A stretch of 64,000 nucleotides of DNA, taken from assembly GCF_016918545.1 (NCBI RefSeq), contig NZ_JAFFQC010000021.1, positions 1 to 64,000 of the forward strand, in the 5' to 3' direction. Position numbers and translations under genes: made by a program. Numbering within the stretch: position 1 is the stretch's first letter; each line of letters begins with the position of its first letter. The DNA comes from Desulfobulbus alkaliphilus. GTDB taxonomy: Bacteria > Desulfobacterota > Desulfobulbia > Desulfobulbales > Desulfobulbaceae. The notes beneath the pieces are model-generated. The model searched no databases, was not told where the DNA came from, and was given only the letters and a program-made list of their open reading frames with translations. Positions 36,339 to 45,019 of this stretch are shown here, piece after piece.

Positions 36339-36815
36339 TCAGGTCTGGAGGAAAAAACCCAGGGCTTTTTCCATGGCGGCATCCTCCATGAACTGACAGC
36401 CGATAACGTTCTGCTGGACAGATTTCACAGTCGCTCGTTTTTTCAGGACACTTTGTTTTTTATCGTTGAGCTGAAATTCGACCAGGAGGAGCTGGTCTTT
36501 CTCGATCCGATGCAGACCTGAGACAGTGAATCCCAAGCCGCCGCGGGAGATGTTGATGATGTGGATGATGCCGCCGCCAACCCCGCCTTCACTGAGAATC
36601 TCGTAAGTGCCGGGCAGGTTCGTCTTTTTTCGGTAGTGGCGGCGAAAATCAAGCAGAATGTTGTACACGTGCCGGCAACGGCAACGGGCGGTGATGACAT
36701 GGCGGCCATGGCGGAATCGTTCCGCGGAGACATTGCGCACTGCCCCGCAGGCGGGGCAGATGAGAGTTGCCGTGCCATTGGTGCGCACATGGGCTTTGAG
36801 AGCGGAAATCGTCAT
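36339..36815 (-). CDS. PilZ-domain protein with N-terminal Cys motif (paralogue)
   Basis: 158 residues from the ATG at 36815. CPAC (20-23) and CRC (45-47) form the same N-terminal Cys motif as the 26438 gene. PilZ motifs are RRHYR at 58-62 and NISRGG at 88-93, consistent with c-di-GMP binding. It follows the dual-CXXC gene by 10 bp and pyrE beyond it, so it is the last gene of a three-gene unit. Ribosome site is weak; translation may be coupled. Confidence 0.8.
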   Translation of the reverse strand: MTISALKAHVRTNGTATLICPACGAVRNVSAERFRHGRHVITARCRCRHVYNILLDFRRHYRKKTNLPGTYEILSEGGVGGGIIHIINISRGGLGFTVSGLHRIEKDQLLLVEFQLNDKKQSVLKKRATVKSVQQNVIGCQFMEDAAMEKALGFFLQT

Positions 36816-36825
36816 CAGCTGCCGA

Positions 36826-36996
36826 TCAGTCGTAGATGATGCAGGTGTAGCGTTCCAGTTCCGCTTCGGTTTGCGGATCAAGGTCGGCGGCGACTTCGTG
36901 GATCTGGTACTCCCGCCTGCATCCAGTGCATTGCAGACGGATCTGACGACAGCGGCGTTGGACGACGAGTACTTCACTGCACTTTCCGCACTTCAC
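36826..36996 (-). CDS. Dual-CXXC small protein (56 aa)
   Basis: Too short for routine calling. GTG start at 36996 overlaps the pyrE stop (GTGA), with AAGGAG 8 bp upstream. Two knuckles, CGKC (3-6) and CTGC (23-26), probably bind zinc or act in redox. Cys16 and Cys52 are further cysteines. The C-terminus reads ELERYTCIIYD. From memory this matches the family called dual CXXC motif small (seleno)protein in Desulfobacterota, some members of which carry selenocysteine; here no internal TGA is present. Function unknown. Confidence 0.75.
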   Translation of the reverse strand: MKCGKCSEVLVVQRRCRQIRLQCTGCRREYQIHEVAADLDPQTEAELERYTCIIYD

Positions 36997-37559
36997 TGCT
37001 GTTGCTCCTTGCCGATGAGTTGTTCCCGGGTAAACACCGCCTGCAGGGGATAGCCATGGGCGGCAAGGGTGTCGGCTCCTCCTTCCTGCCGGTCGACAAT
37101 GGTGGCGACCAGCCCGACCTTGAGGCCCTCATTTTCCACCCGTTCGATCACTTTAAGCAGGGTGCCGCCGGTGGTGACCACATCTTCCACCAGCGCGACC
37201 AGGCTGCCTGGAACGAGGTTGTTTTTTCCTTCAATGTACTTGCCGGTGCCATGACCTTTGGCTTCCTTGCGAACGATGAAGGCCGGAATGGGTGCTTTTT
37301 CCAGATAACTGACCAGGGAGACCGCGGTCACCAGCGGGTCGGCCCCCAAAGTCATGCCGCCGACCCCGCAAATTGGCCGTGGGTGCCGGCGGATCAGATC
37401 AAAAAGGAGCCGGCCGCAGAGATAGCCTCCTTCAGCGTCCAGGGTGGTCTGTTTACCGTCCACATAAAAATCCGAGGTTGCCCCCGAGGTAAGGGTGAAG
37501 GTCCCCTGACGGTAGGATTTTTGGATAAGCAGTTCTCGCAACCGTTGTCGTTCGTTCAT
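36993..37559 (-). CDS. pyrE: Orotate phosphoribosyltransferase
   Basis: 188 residues. FTLTSGATSDFYVDGK at the N-terminus, KEAKGHGTGKYIEG flexible catalytic loop and the PRPP-binding motif VALVEDVVTTGGTLLKVI. It makes OMP from orotate and PRPP in pyrimidine synthesis. The stop is shared with the GTG of the dual-CXXC gene. Confidence 0.95.
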   Translation of the reverse strand: MNERQRLRELLIQKSYRQGTFTLTSGATSDFYVDGKQTTLDAEGGYLCGRLLFDLIRRHPRPICGVGGMTLGADPLVTAVSLVSYLEKAPIPAFIVRKEAKGHGTGKYIEGKNNLVPGSLVALVEDVVTTGGTLLKVIERVENEGLKVGLVATIVDRQEGGADTLAAHGYPLQAVFTREQLIGKEQQQ

Positions 37560-37674
37560 GTTATTTTCATGCCTGTCTTATGTCTTAATAATATAGTAAT
37601 AAAATACCCTTTTTTCCGGGTTTGGCAAAACGATTTTGCAATTGGTATGAAAGGACGAGCTGTTTTTTCCCTAT

Positions 37675-37801
37675 CCTGGATCCGTGAGCGGACGCCCCGA
37701 AGAGCGGCTGGTGAAGGTTATCTCTAAGGGTTCTGCTGCAATTATAAAATGATTACAGCAGTATATACCCAAAACAAGCGTCCAGCCGTCACGGATTCAG
37801 G
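37675..37801 (-). repeat. TIR element copy D (127 bp, inverted)
   Basis: Complete element read on the minus strand, with both 13-bp termini, GATTACAG core and CGCCCCGAAGAGCGG hairpin. Lies upstream of glmS, in the divergent pyrE-glmS gap. Confidence 0.92.
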
Positions 37802-37973
37802 CCTATGCTTATACAAAACCCGGAATTTTTGGGGGGCGGAATAATCGGCCTCGGTTCCTGTCGGCAGGAGAATAATTTGGAGAGTGTTCCGGCTTGCATT
37901 TTCCTGGCGGCTCGTGGATACTGAAATTAGCCTTGGTCCCTTTTTTCACTGGAATACTATTGAGGATTTCGAT

Positions 37974-39812
37974 ATGTGCGGAATAGTCGGTTATGTCGGA
38001 AACAGAAGAGTGGTGCCCATTCTTCTTGAGGGGTTGCGTCGTCTCGAATATCGCGGCTATGATTCCGCCGGGCTTGTGTATCACCTCAATAACCGTCTGG
38101 TCCGGTACCGGGCCAAGGGAAAACTGGCGAATCTGGAAGCCGTGGTGGATGAGCATGTCGGCGCGGCCAGCAGTACCGGGCTGGGGCATACCCGCTGGGC
38201 AACCCACGGTGCGCCCACCGAAGACAACGCCCATCCCCACACAGATTGCAGCGGTGACCTGGTCGTGGTTCACAATGGTATTCTCGAAAACTACAGTGCC
38301 CTTAAAGCTGAATTACAGGCAAAAGGGCACCTCTTCACCTCGGAAACCGATACCGAAGTCCTGGCCCACCTGATTGAAGATGCCTTGACGGACGATCTGG
38401 TGGCGGCGGTGCGGGAGGCGCTGTCCCGGGTTGAAGGTTCCTACGCCGTTGGGGTGCTCTGGGCTGGCCGGCCTGATTTGCTGGTGGCCGCTCGCAACCA
38501 GAGTCCCCTGGTCATGGGCGTCACCGAGGATGCCTGTTTCATCGCCTCGGACATTCCCGCCCTGTTGCCCTATACCCGGGAAGTCATTTTTCTCGATGAT
38601 CGAGAGCTGGTGGTCCTGGGCAAAGGCGAGTACACCATCCTGCAGGTCGATGACGGGGCCAAACTGGTCAAACCGGTCACCACCATTGACTGGAATGCCG
38701 CCATGGCGGAAAAGGCCGGATACCGTCATTTCATGCTCAAGGAGATTTTCGAACAGCCCCAGGCCATTCTCAACACCATCAGCGGTCGGATCATTGCCGA
38801 CACCGGGGTGGTTGATCTGCCGGAAATCGGCCTGGATCACCAGGCGCTCAAGGCTGTCGAGCGGATAGCTCTGGTGGCCTGCGGTACCTCCTGGCATGCG
38901 GCTCTGGTCGCCAAATACTGGATAGAGAAGTGGGCGGGTATTCCGGTGGAGGTGGATATCGCTTCCGAATTCCGGTATCGCCACCTGCTGGTCAATGAGC
39001 GGGTGTTGACCATTGCCATCTCGCAGTCCGGGGAAACCGCCGACACCCTGGCCGGTATCCGCCGGGCGACCCAGCTCGGCTCCAAGGTGCTGACCATCTG
39101 CAACGTGGTCGGTTCCACCATGACCCGGGAAGCGGACGGTGTCCTCTATACCCATGCCGGCCCGGAAATCGGGGTGGCATCCACCAAGGCCTTTACCTGC
39201 CAGTTGACCGCCCTGTTTCTGCTCACCCTGTATCTGGGTCAGCTCCGTGGGACCATTGATCCGGCGACCCGTAGATATCTGGGCGGTGGCCTGATCGACA
39301 TCGCCGGGGTGATCAACGCGGAGCTGCCGCGTCTGCAGGAGGAGATCAGGGATCTTATCGAGCGCTACTACGACGCCCGGGATTTTCTCTTTGTCGGCAG
39401 AGGGCTCAACTTCCCCATTGCCTTGGAGGGCGCCCTGAAACTCAAGGAGATTTCCTATATCCATGCCGAGGGGTATGCCGCCGGAGAACTCAAGCACGGT
39501 CCCATTGCCCTGATTGATCGCGATATGCCGGTGGTGGCCCTGGTGCCCAAAGACAGCACCTACTTGAAATCGGTGTCCAATATCGAGGAAATCAAGGCCC
39601 GGCAGGGGCGTCTGGTGCTGGTCGGCACCGCCGGCGACACCCACCTGACCTCGCTCACCGAGGATGTTCTCTATCTTCCCGAGGTGCTGGAGGATCTGAA
39701 TCCGCTGTTGTATACCATTCCGGCGCAGTTGCTGGCCTACGAGATTGCCCACCGCCGGGGGTGTGATGTCGATCAGCCGCGGAATCTCGCCAAGAGCGTC
39801 ACCGTCGAGTAG
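37974..39812 (+). CDS. glmS: Glutamine-fructose-6-phosphate aminotransferase
   Basis: 612 residues from the ATG at 37974 (GAGG 8 bp upstream); Cys2 of MCGIVGYVGNRRV must become N-terminal, which fixes the start. Glutaminase domain (1-240: YRGYDSAGL, GHTRWATHG) and two SIS domains (CGTSWHAALV, SQSGETADTLAG, STKAFTCQ, GRGLNFPIALEGALKLKEIS). It makes glucosamine 6-phosphate for murein and lipid A, which suits the neighbourhood. Confidence 0.97.
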   Translation: MCGIVGYVGNRRVVPILLEGLRRLEYRGYDSAGLVYHLNNRLVRYRAKGKLANLEAVVDEHVGAASSTGLGHTRWATHGAPTEDNAHPHTDCSGDLVVVHNGILENYSALKAELQAKGHLFTSETDTEVLAHLIEDALTDDLVAAVREALSRVEGSYAVGVLWAGRPDLLVAARNQSPLVMGVTEDACFIASDIPALLPYTREVIFLDDRELVVLGKGEYTILQVDDGAKLVKPVTTIDWNAAMAEKAGYRHFMLKEIFEQPQAILNTISGRIIADTGVVDLPEIGLDHQALKAVERIALVACGTSWHAALVAKYWIEKWAGIPVEVDIASEFRYRHLLVNERVLTIAISQSGETADTLAGIRRATQLGSKVLTICNVVGSTMTREADGVLYTHAGPEIGVASTKAFTCQLTALFLLTLYLGQLRGTIDPATRRYLGGGLIDIAGVINAELPRLQEEIRDLIERYYDARDFLFVGRGLNFPIALEGALKLKEISYIHAEGYAAGELKHGPIALIDRDMPVVALVPKDSTYLKSVSNIEEIKARQGRLVLVGTAGDTHLTSLTEDVLYLPEVLEDLNPLLYTIPAQLLAYEIAHRRGCDVDQPRNLAKSVTVE

Positions 39813-39826
39813 GGTCAGGCCAAGAG

Positions 39827-39953
39827 CCTGGATCCGTGAGCGGATACCCCGAAGGGCGGCTGGTGAAATTTATTGCCAAAGATTTCATTACAATTAAAAC
39901 ATGATTACAGCAAGATATATCTAAAACAAGCGTCCAGCCGTCACGGATTCAGG
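39827..39953 (-). repeat. TIR element copy E (127 bp, inverted)
   Basis: Complete copy between convergent glmS and the DUF2878 gene. Its right terminus, read on the minus strand as CCTGAATCCGTGA, forms the last codons and stop (Leu-Asn-Pro-stop) of the DUF2878 gene. Confidence 0.93.
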
Positions 39954-40513
39954 TGCTTTGTGAACAGACGGTACCCGGCTGCTTTGCCATCGGCGGCTGT
40001 TCGGGTGGCGATGAGGAGCAGAAGCGGCATGGCCACGGCCCAACTGAGGCCGATCTGCACCAGGCTGGGGACAAGGTCAGCGCCAAACGTGGCGGCGCCG
40101 AGGCGGACACCGGCCCAGTAGGCTAGCGCACCGGACACGGCACCGAGGATGGCACCGAAGGTGTAGCGATTGTTGAGCCAGGACAGTGAGTAATGGAGGG
40201 TGGTTGCGACCAGCAGCCACAGCACCAGAATCCACCCCGGAGGCAGGGCTGGATGGATAATGCCGCCGGCAAAGACCAGTACGCCTGTCTGGACATGAAA
40301 GGTATCCACGGCCAGGCCAAGGGTCAGGCTGAAGGCAAGAAGCCTCACTTCCTGCCCGGGGCGGCGGGCCAGGGCCAGATGGACCAGAGCCAGGAGGAGT
40401 CCGGCTCCGGCTGCCGTCCAGGGCCATCCGGCGGCCGCTCCCAGCACGCAGGCAAACCAGCCGGTCTGAAAAAGACTGTAATTGATCAGTGAGGTTACCG
40501 TGCTGCGATTCAT
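39941..40513 (-). CDS. DUF2878 membrane protein
   Basis: 190 residues, about six membrane helices, DUF2878 type (AFSLTLGLAVDTFHVQTGVL, PPGWILVLWLLVATTLHYSL). Function unknown, but it regularly accompanies the DUF1365/CFA/FAD cluster. The last residues LNP and the TGA come from the terminus of repeat copy E, so the original C-terminus may have been replaced. Two bp separate it from the upstream fusion gene. Confidence 0.82.
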   Translation of the reverse strand: MNRSTVTSLINYSLFQTGWFACVLGAAAGWPWTAAGAGLLLALVHLALARRPGQEVRLLAFSLTLGLAVDTFHVQTGVLVFAGGIIHPALPPGWILVLWLLVATTLHYSLSWLNNRYTFGAILGAVSGALAYWAGVRLGAATFGADLVPSLVQIGLSWAVAMPLLLLIATRTAADGKAAGYRLFTKHLNP

Positions 40514-40515
40514 GG

Positions 40516-42495
40516 TCAGATCTTTGCTGCTCCCTGTTCTCCCATCCTGGCCAGGGTCAGGTGGTAGTTGCGCACCAGACGGTTATAAAAACCGGCTTGG
40601 CAATAACTGAAGTAATACTCCCATTTACGGAGAAAGTTTTCATCGAATCCCAGTTCCAGCACCCGTGAACGCTCTGCAAGCAACGCTTCACGCCACAGGG
40701 CCAGGGTGCGGACATAGTGAAAACCTATGTCCTCCATGGCAACGATGTTGAGACGGGTGTTCCTGGCCATGGCTGCGGTCATTGCCCCCAGGGAGGGCAG
40801 GTGGCCGCCGGGAAAGATGTGCTTGCGGATCCAGTCCGAACCCAGGCGATAGGCGCGGTATTTCTGGTCCGGCATGGTAATGGCCTGGAGGACAATCCGA
40901 CCTCCGGGGGCCAGCAGCCGATCGAGCGCGGCGAAATACTCCGGAAGGTACCGATGGCCCACCGCCTCGATCATTTCAATGGAGATGATTTTGCTGAACT
41001 GTCGCCCCTCGACATGGCGGTAATCGGTGAGTTGCACCTCGATCCTCTCCTCCAACTGCTCTTCCCGCACCCGTTGGCAGACCCAATCGAACTGCTCGCG
41101 CGAAACCGTGATGGCCAGCAGGCGACAACCGGTTCGACGGACCGCTTCCAGGGCAAACCCTCCCCAGCCGCAGCCGATTTCAAGCACATGATCCTCCGGA
41201 CCGATTCCGGCCCTGGCAAGGATTGTCTCGATTTTATTGATCTGGGCCTGATGGAGATTGTCGTTGTCCGTCTTGAAGATCCCGCTCGAGTAGCACATGG
41301 TCGGGTCGAGAAAGATCTTGTAGAAGGCATTGCCAAGATCATAGTGATCGCTGATGTTGCGGCGGCTGCCACTGGGTGAGTTTTTCCTGCGGAGGTGGAG
41401 GAGAAAATTGACCATCCTGCCGACCAGAGCAGGCCACAGGCGACGGTCGTTGACCGCTTCTTCCCTGAGGGAAAGCAGAGTGAGCAGAGCCACCAGATCC
41501 GGACTGCTCCAATCGCCGTCGGTATAGGCCTCGCCAAAGCCGATATCCGCCGCCAGCATGGCCCGGGTGAAGAATCGATGACGATGGACGACCATGGTCA
41601 CCTGCGGTTGGCCATCGGCAGTACCGAAAGTCAAGCGCTGTCCCTGCGGATCGATCAGGGTCATCCTGCCATGGTCAAGCTGGCTGAAAAATCGGGTCAC
41701 GACCCAGGTTGCCAGCCGCTCCAGGCGAGAGGGGGGTGCCTGGCGAATGGTCAGGGGCGAGCTGGGGTCGGGTTTGGGATAGACGGTGAGTTTTTTCTGC
41801 AGGGAAAGACGCGCAGCCTGCCAGAGGATGCGGGGAAAAGTGCTCACTGCCCGCAGCGGGTGAAGCAGGATTGTGCGGGCGAGGACAGCCGGGGTCAGGG
41901 GGATGGCTGTGCCGGTGAAGGTGGCCACCAGGGCCTGCTGTCCCTGGAGATAATAGCTTATTTCCAGTCTCAGTTCCTTGTCCCCTGGGGGAGAGAGCCG
42001 GAATCGGTACTGGCCGGTGCGGGGAAAAAAAGGGGAGACGTGAAAAGTTTTATCGGTCTGCAGGGGCTGTCCATCCGCGGTGGGCCGCAGCACATAGAGA
42101 TGGCTTTCGCCAAAAGTGTTGTTGACCTGCACCAGGACAGCGAACAGTTGGTCCCCGGTATCGTAGCAGTAAAAGAAACTGACCGGGTTGAAAATATAAT
42201 GGAACTGGCGCAGGGCCGTCACCAGAACAGTGCGGGCAGGGGAGGCAGCCATCCCGTTTTCCCGCAGGGCCCGTTCCACCTTGGCCGTCAGCGATTCCTG
42301 ACCGGGAAAAAGGTAGTCTTTGTCGTGGAGGGCCAGGGGCCGTATCTTGTTGTGGCCGAACCAGAAGGAATTGTCATCGAGCTGGTCCAGATCAGCCAGG
42401 TCAAGGGCGTAGAGATGGAGCCGATAGGTGAAATCGTGCTCAGCCGCATGGGTACGGGTGTGCCGTAACTGACCGGTATAGAGGTGCGCGTTCAT
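40516..42495 (-). CDS. DUF1365 / cyclopropane-fatty-acid-synthase-like fusion
   Basis: 659 residues. Residues 1-250 are DUF1365 (MNAHLYTGQLRHTRTH, FHYIFNPVSFFYCYD). Residues from about 270 are a CFA-synthase-like SAM methyltransferase (HYDLGNAFYKIFLDPTMCYS, VLEIGCGWGGFALEAV, SIEMIEAVGHRY, FPGGHLPS). It should methylate or cyclopropanate acyl chains of membrane lipids. The two are usually separate adjacent genes, so this is a fusion. It overlaps the FAD oxidoreductase stop by 4 nt. Confidence 0.9.
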   Translation of the reverse strand: MNAHLYTGQLRHTRTHAAEHDFTYRLHLYALDLADLDQLDDNSFWFGHNKIRPLALHDKDYLFPGQESLTAKVERALRENGMAASPARTVLVTALRQFHYIFNPVSFFYCYDTGDQLFAVLVQVNNTFGESHLYVLRPTADGQPLQTDKTFHVSPFFPRTGQYRFRLSPPGDKELRLEISYYLQGQQALVATFTGTAIPLTPAVLARTILLHPLRAVSTFPRILWQAARLSLQKKLTVYPKPDPSSPLTIRQAPPSRLERLATWVVTRFFSQLDHGRMTLIDPQGQRLTFGTADGQPQVTMVVHRHRFFTRAMLAADIGFGEAYTDGDWSSPDLVALLTLLSLREEAVNDRRLWPALVGRMVNFLLHLRRKNSPSGSRRNISDHYDLGNAFYKIFLDPTMCYSSGIFKTDNDNLHQAQINKIETILARAGIGPEDHVLEIGCGWGGFALEAVRRTGCRLLAITVSREQFDWVCQRVREEQLEERIEVQLTDYRHVEGRQFSKIISIEMIEAVGHRYLPEYFAALDRLLAPGGRIVLQAITMPDQKYRAYRLGSDWIRKHIFPGGHLPSLGAMTAAMARNTRLNIVAMEDIGFHYVRTLALWREALLAERSRVLELGFDENFLRKWEYYFSYCQAGFYNRLVRNYHLTLARMGEQGAAKI

Positions 42496-43766
42496 CGTTT
42501 TGCCAGTAGATGTGCCACCGTCTGATAACTGGAACGGACGGCGTCTTCGTGGAATCCATAGCCGAAGTAACTGCCGCAGAACCAGGTGTTGCGCTCACCG
42601 TTGAGGGACGGCAGGGCTTCCTGAGTTGCCATGGAGGTCCTGGTGTAGGTGGGATGGTGGTAGAGCATGGTGGCGATGACCCGGGAATCATCGTACCCGT
42701 CAGGCCGGTTCAGGGTCACCAGGTACTGGTTATGGGTTTTCAGGCCCTGGAGCAGGTTCATATGGTAGGTCACGTAGACCGATTGTTGCCCGCCATGATC
42801 GGCCTCCCTGCGGAAATTCCAGCAGGACCAGGCCCGGGGCAAGGGGGGCAGGATTGAGGTGTCGGTATGGAGGACTGTGGTGTTGCTTTCGTATTCCCAG
42901 GCGCCGAGCAATCGTTTTTCGTTCTCGGAGGGGTCGGCCAGCATCCGCAGCGCTTGATCAGCATGGGTGGCGACGACAACCCGATCAAAGCGCTGGGTAT
43001 GGTCGGCACACTCCACATCCACCCCTTCGGCGGAACGATGGATCCGGCGGATCCCGCTGTTGAGACGGATGGTGCCGGTGAAACGATCCGTAAAGGCCTT
43101 GACGTAGCTGTGGCTGCCGCCACTGACTGTTCGCCAGGCCGGTCGGTTGCGCAGGGAGAGCAGCCCGTGGTTTTTGAAGAAGAGGAGAAAAGAGCGGGCC
43201 GGGAAAGCCGTTACCTGACCGGCAGGTGTCGACCAGATAGCCGCGGCCATGGGTTTGAGATAGTTCTCCACCATAAAGGGCATGAAGCGGTGGTGATGGA
43301 CATACTCTTCCAGGGTGCCGAGATCTTCCTGGCTGGCGAGATCAGCCAGAGCCAGGCGACTGAAGCGGCCGATTTCAAGCAGGAAACGATAAAATCGGGG
43401 CCTGAATAGATTGGCCCGCTGGGCAAAAAGTCCATTGAGGTTGTTGCCTGCATAAACCAGGCCGGTTTGCCGGCAATCGAGGCAAAAAGACATCTCGGTC
43501 TCCCGGGATGACACCTTCAGGTCATGGAGAAAACTGATGAAAAGTGGATAGGTGGCCTGGTTGAAAACGATGAAGCCGGTATCCACCGGCGTGCCGGCAT
43601 CCGGGCCATCGGTAATGGTGATGGTGTGGGTATGGCCGCCCAGGTACTCGTTTTGTTCAAACAGGGTAACTTCATAGCTGTCCTGGAGAAGATGGGCTGC
43701 GACGATTCCGGCGACGCCACCGCCGATCACAGCGATGTTTGCTTTGTTTTCCTGGTGGGTTGACAC
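42492..43766 (-). CDS. FAD-dependent amine-oxidase-like oxidoreductase
   Basis: 424 residues. N-terminal dinucleotide fold IAVIGGGVAGIVAAHLL with GGGVAG at 15-20, ELYEQ-type segment (LFEQNEYLGGHTHT), PVDTGFIVFNQ and C-terminal FCGSYFGYGFHEDAV. Family members next to CFA-like enzymes act on acyl chains, for example as desaturase-like partners in furan or cyclopropene fatty acid routes; here that is inference from context. First gene of the overlapping trio with the fusion and DUF2878. Confidence 0.88.
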   Translation of the reverse strand: MSTHQENKANIAVIGGGVAGIVAAHLLQDSYEVTLFEQNEYLGGHTHTITITDGPDAGTPVDTGFIVFNQATYPLFISFLHDLKVSSRETEMSFCLDCRQTGLVYAGNNLNGLFAQRANLFRPRFYRFLLEIGRFSRLALADLASQEDLGTLEEYVHHHRFMPFMVENYLKPMAAAIWSTPAGQVTAFPARSFLLFFKNHGLLSLRNRPAWRTVSGGSHSYVKAFTDRFTGTIRLNSGIRRIHRSAEGVDVECADHTQRFDRVVVATHADQALRMLADPSENEKRLLGAWEYESNTTVLHTDTSILPPLPRAWSCWNFRREADHGGQQSVYVTYHMNLLQGLKTHNQYLVTLNRPDGYDDSRVIATMLYHHPTYTRTSMATQEALPSLNGERNTWFCGSYFGYGFHEDAVRSSYQTVAHLLAKR

Positions 43767-43780
43767 CGTTGAACCTCCGA

Positions 43781-44005
43781 CTGAATCCGTGACGGTTGGA
43801 CGATTTTTTGTGTATACCTTGCTGTAATTATATCATAATTTCAGCAGAATTCTTAAAGAGAATTTTCACCCGCCGCCCTTCGGGACGTTCGTTCCTAGGC
43901 AATCTTCTAGCTGCATCCAGCCCGTACCCGTCCGATAAAGGGTCCTTTCATCGAACGGTTGCAGACAGCACAGCTGGTGTTCCGGCCAAGGCTCACGAAT
44001 CCCGG
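43781..44005 (+). repeat. TIR element copy F, long form
   Basis: Left end CTGAATCCGTGACGGTTGGA, core GCTGTAAT...CATAATTTCAG and CGCCCTTCGGGACG, then about 100 bp extra (CCCGTACCCGTCCGATAAAG, CCTTTCATCGAACGGTTGCA) shared with copy J, ending GGCTCACGAATCCCGG. Its right terminus overlaps the stop of the DUF1295 gene. Confidence 0.75.
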
Positions 44006-44817
44006 TCCGGGGTATGGGGAGAAGGAAAAACATCCTGATGCGGACGCGGTTTCCAGGGGAAAAAGGCATTGGTTCGTGCTTTATACGCTTCAAATTCAGG
44101 GTTCCCCTCATATTTAGCCTCGAGCATGGGGATGCCGGAGACCTTGAGGAGCAGAAAAGCGATCAACAGCGGACTGATCAGCCCCCAGAAGCCGGCTGGT
44201 GCACCCAGGCCGATGAAAAATATTCCCCACCAGAGCACGACTTCACCGAAATAATTGGGATGCCGGGTGTAACGCCACAATCCTTCCTCGATGATCCGAC
44301 CGCGGTTGGCCGGATTTTGTTTGAAACGCAGTAATTGCCAGTCACCTATCGCTTCGAACAAAAAGCCGACGGCAAAGAGCGCAAGACCAAGAAAATCGCT
44401 CCAGCGGAGATCGGAACCGGGATCGGCAATGGTCAACAGAACTGGAGTGGCGATGAGCAGCACTACTGTCCCCTGAAGCATGTAGATCTGCAGGAAGGCA
44501 CGCCAGGGGAGGGTTGTTCCCCATTGTTCGCGAAAATTACGGTAACGGTAATCCTCTCCCCGGCCCCGATGGCGGTACCCGATATGGAGGCCGAGGCGCA
44601 GGCCCCAGAGAGTGATGAGGATCAGCAGCAACAGGGATCGGAAATGTCCCGTCGCATCAGTGAGCAGCCAGGCGCCCCAACAGGCAATGATAAAGGCCGG
44701 CCCATAGGCAATGTCCACCAGGCTGTTGTCCCTGGCCAGCAGACCCACCAGGTACATGCAGCTCATGGTGGCAAGAAGCAGCAGGGCAGCGGTGATGAAA
44801 ACAGCGGTCATGATCAC
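43993..44817 (-). CDS. DUF1295 (steroid 5-alpha-reductase-like) membrane protein
   Basis: 274 residues, about six to seven helices, with the DUF1295 motifs DIAYGPAFIIACWGAWLL, FLFEAIGDWQLLRFKQNP and LWRYTRHPNYFGEVVLWWG. The family resembles isoprenylcysteine methyltransferases and steroid reductases. It is a usual member of the CFA/DUF1365/FAD cluster. Final codons Asp-Ser-stop fall in the terminus of repeat copy F. Separated from the FAD gene by that repeat, same strand. Confidence 0.86.
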   Translation of the reverse strand: MIMTAVFITAALLLLATMSCMYLVGLLARDNSLVDIAYGPAFIIACWGAWLLTDATGHFRSLLLLILITLWGLRLGLHIGYRHRGRGEDYRYRNFREQWGTTLPWRAFLQIYMLQGTVVLLIATPVLLTIADPGSDLRWSDFLGLALFAVGFLFEAIGDWQLLRFKQNPANRGRIIEEGLWRYTRHPNYFGEVVLWWGIFFIGLGAPAGFWGLISPLLIAFLLLKVSGIPMLEAKYEGNPEFEAYKARTNAFFPWKPRPHQDVFPSPHTPDRDS

Positions 44818-44858
44818 ATTCCTCTCTGAATAGTGGCTATCCGAATATGAATTAATTT

Positions 44859-44882
44859 CCTGGATCCGTGACGGCTGACGAA
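44859..44882 (+). repeat. TIR element copy G, left end only
   Basis: CCTGGATCCGTGACGGCTGA followed by unrelated sequence; no right terminus found before 45019. Confidence 0.65.
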
Positions 44883-45019
44883 TTGAACCACGGGTATATG
44901 CCTATTCTTCCGTAAAGTAGAGTGGACAGAGTGCCAGGAAGTCAGGGAATGAGAGCCGTTTTTGAATTGGCGCCAAATCACAGTACTCATCAGCAGTTTG
45001 AGCAGTTTAAGCAGCTTTT

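Noticed and set aside
37802-37973. glmS ribozyme upstream of glmS
   Set aside because: The ribozyme is typical of Firmicutes, and no matching core was seen; the upstream repeat explains the secondary structure.
38313-39752. 479-codon minus-strand frame
   Set aside because: Antisense of glmS; high-GC codons keep it open.
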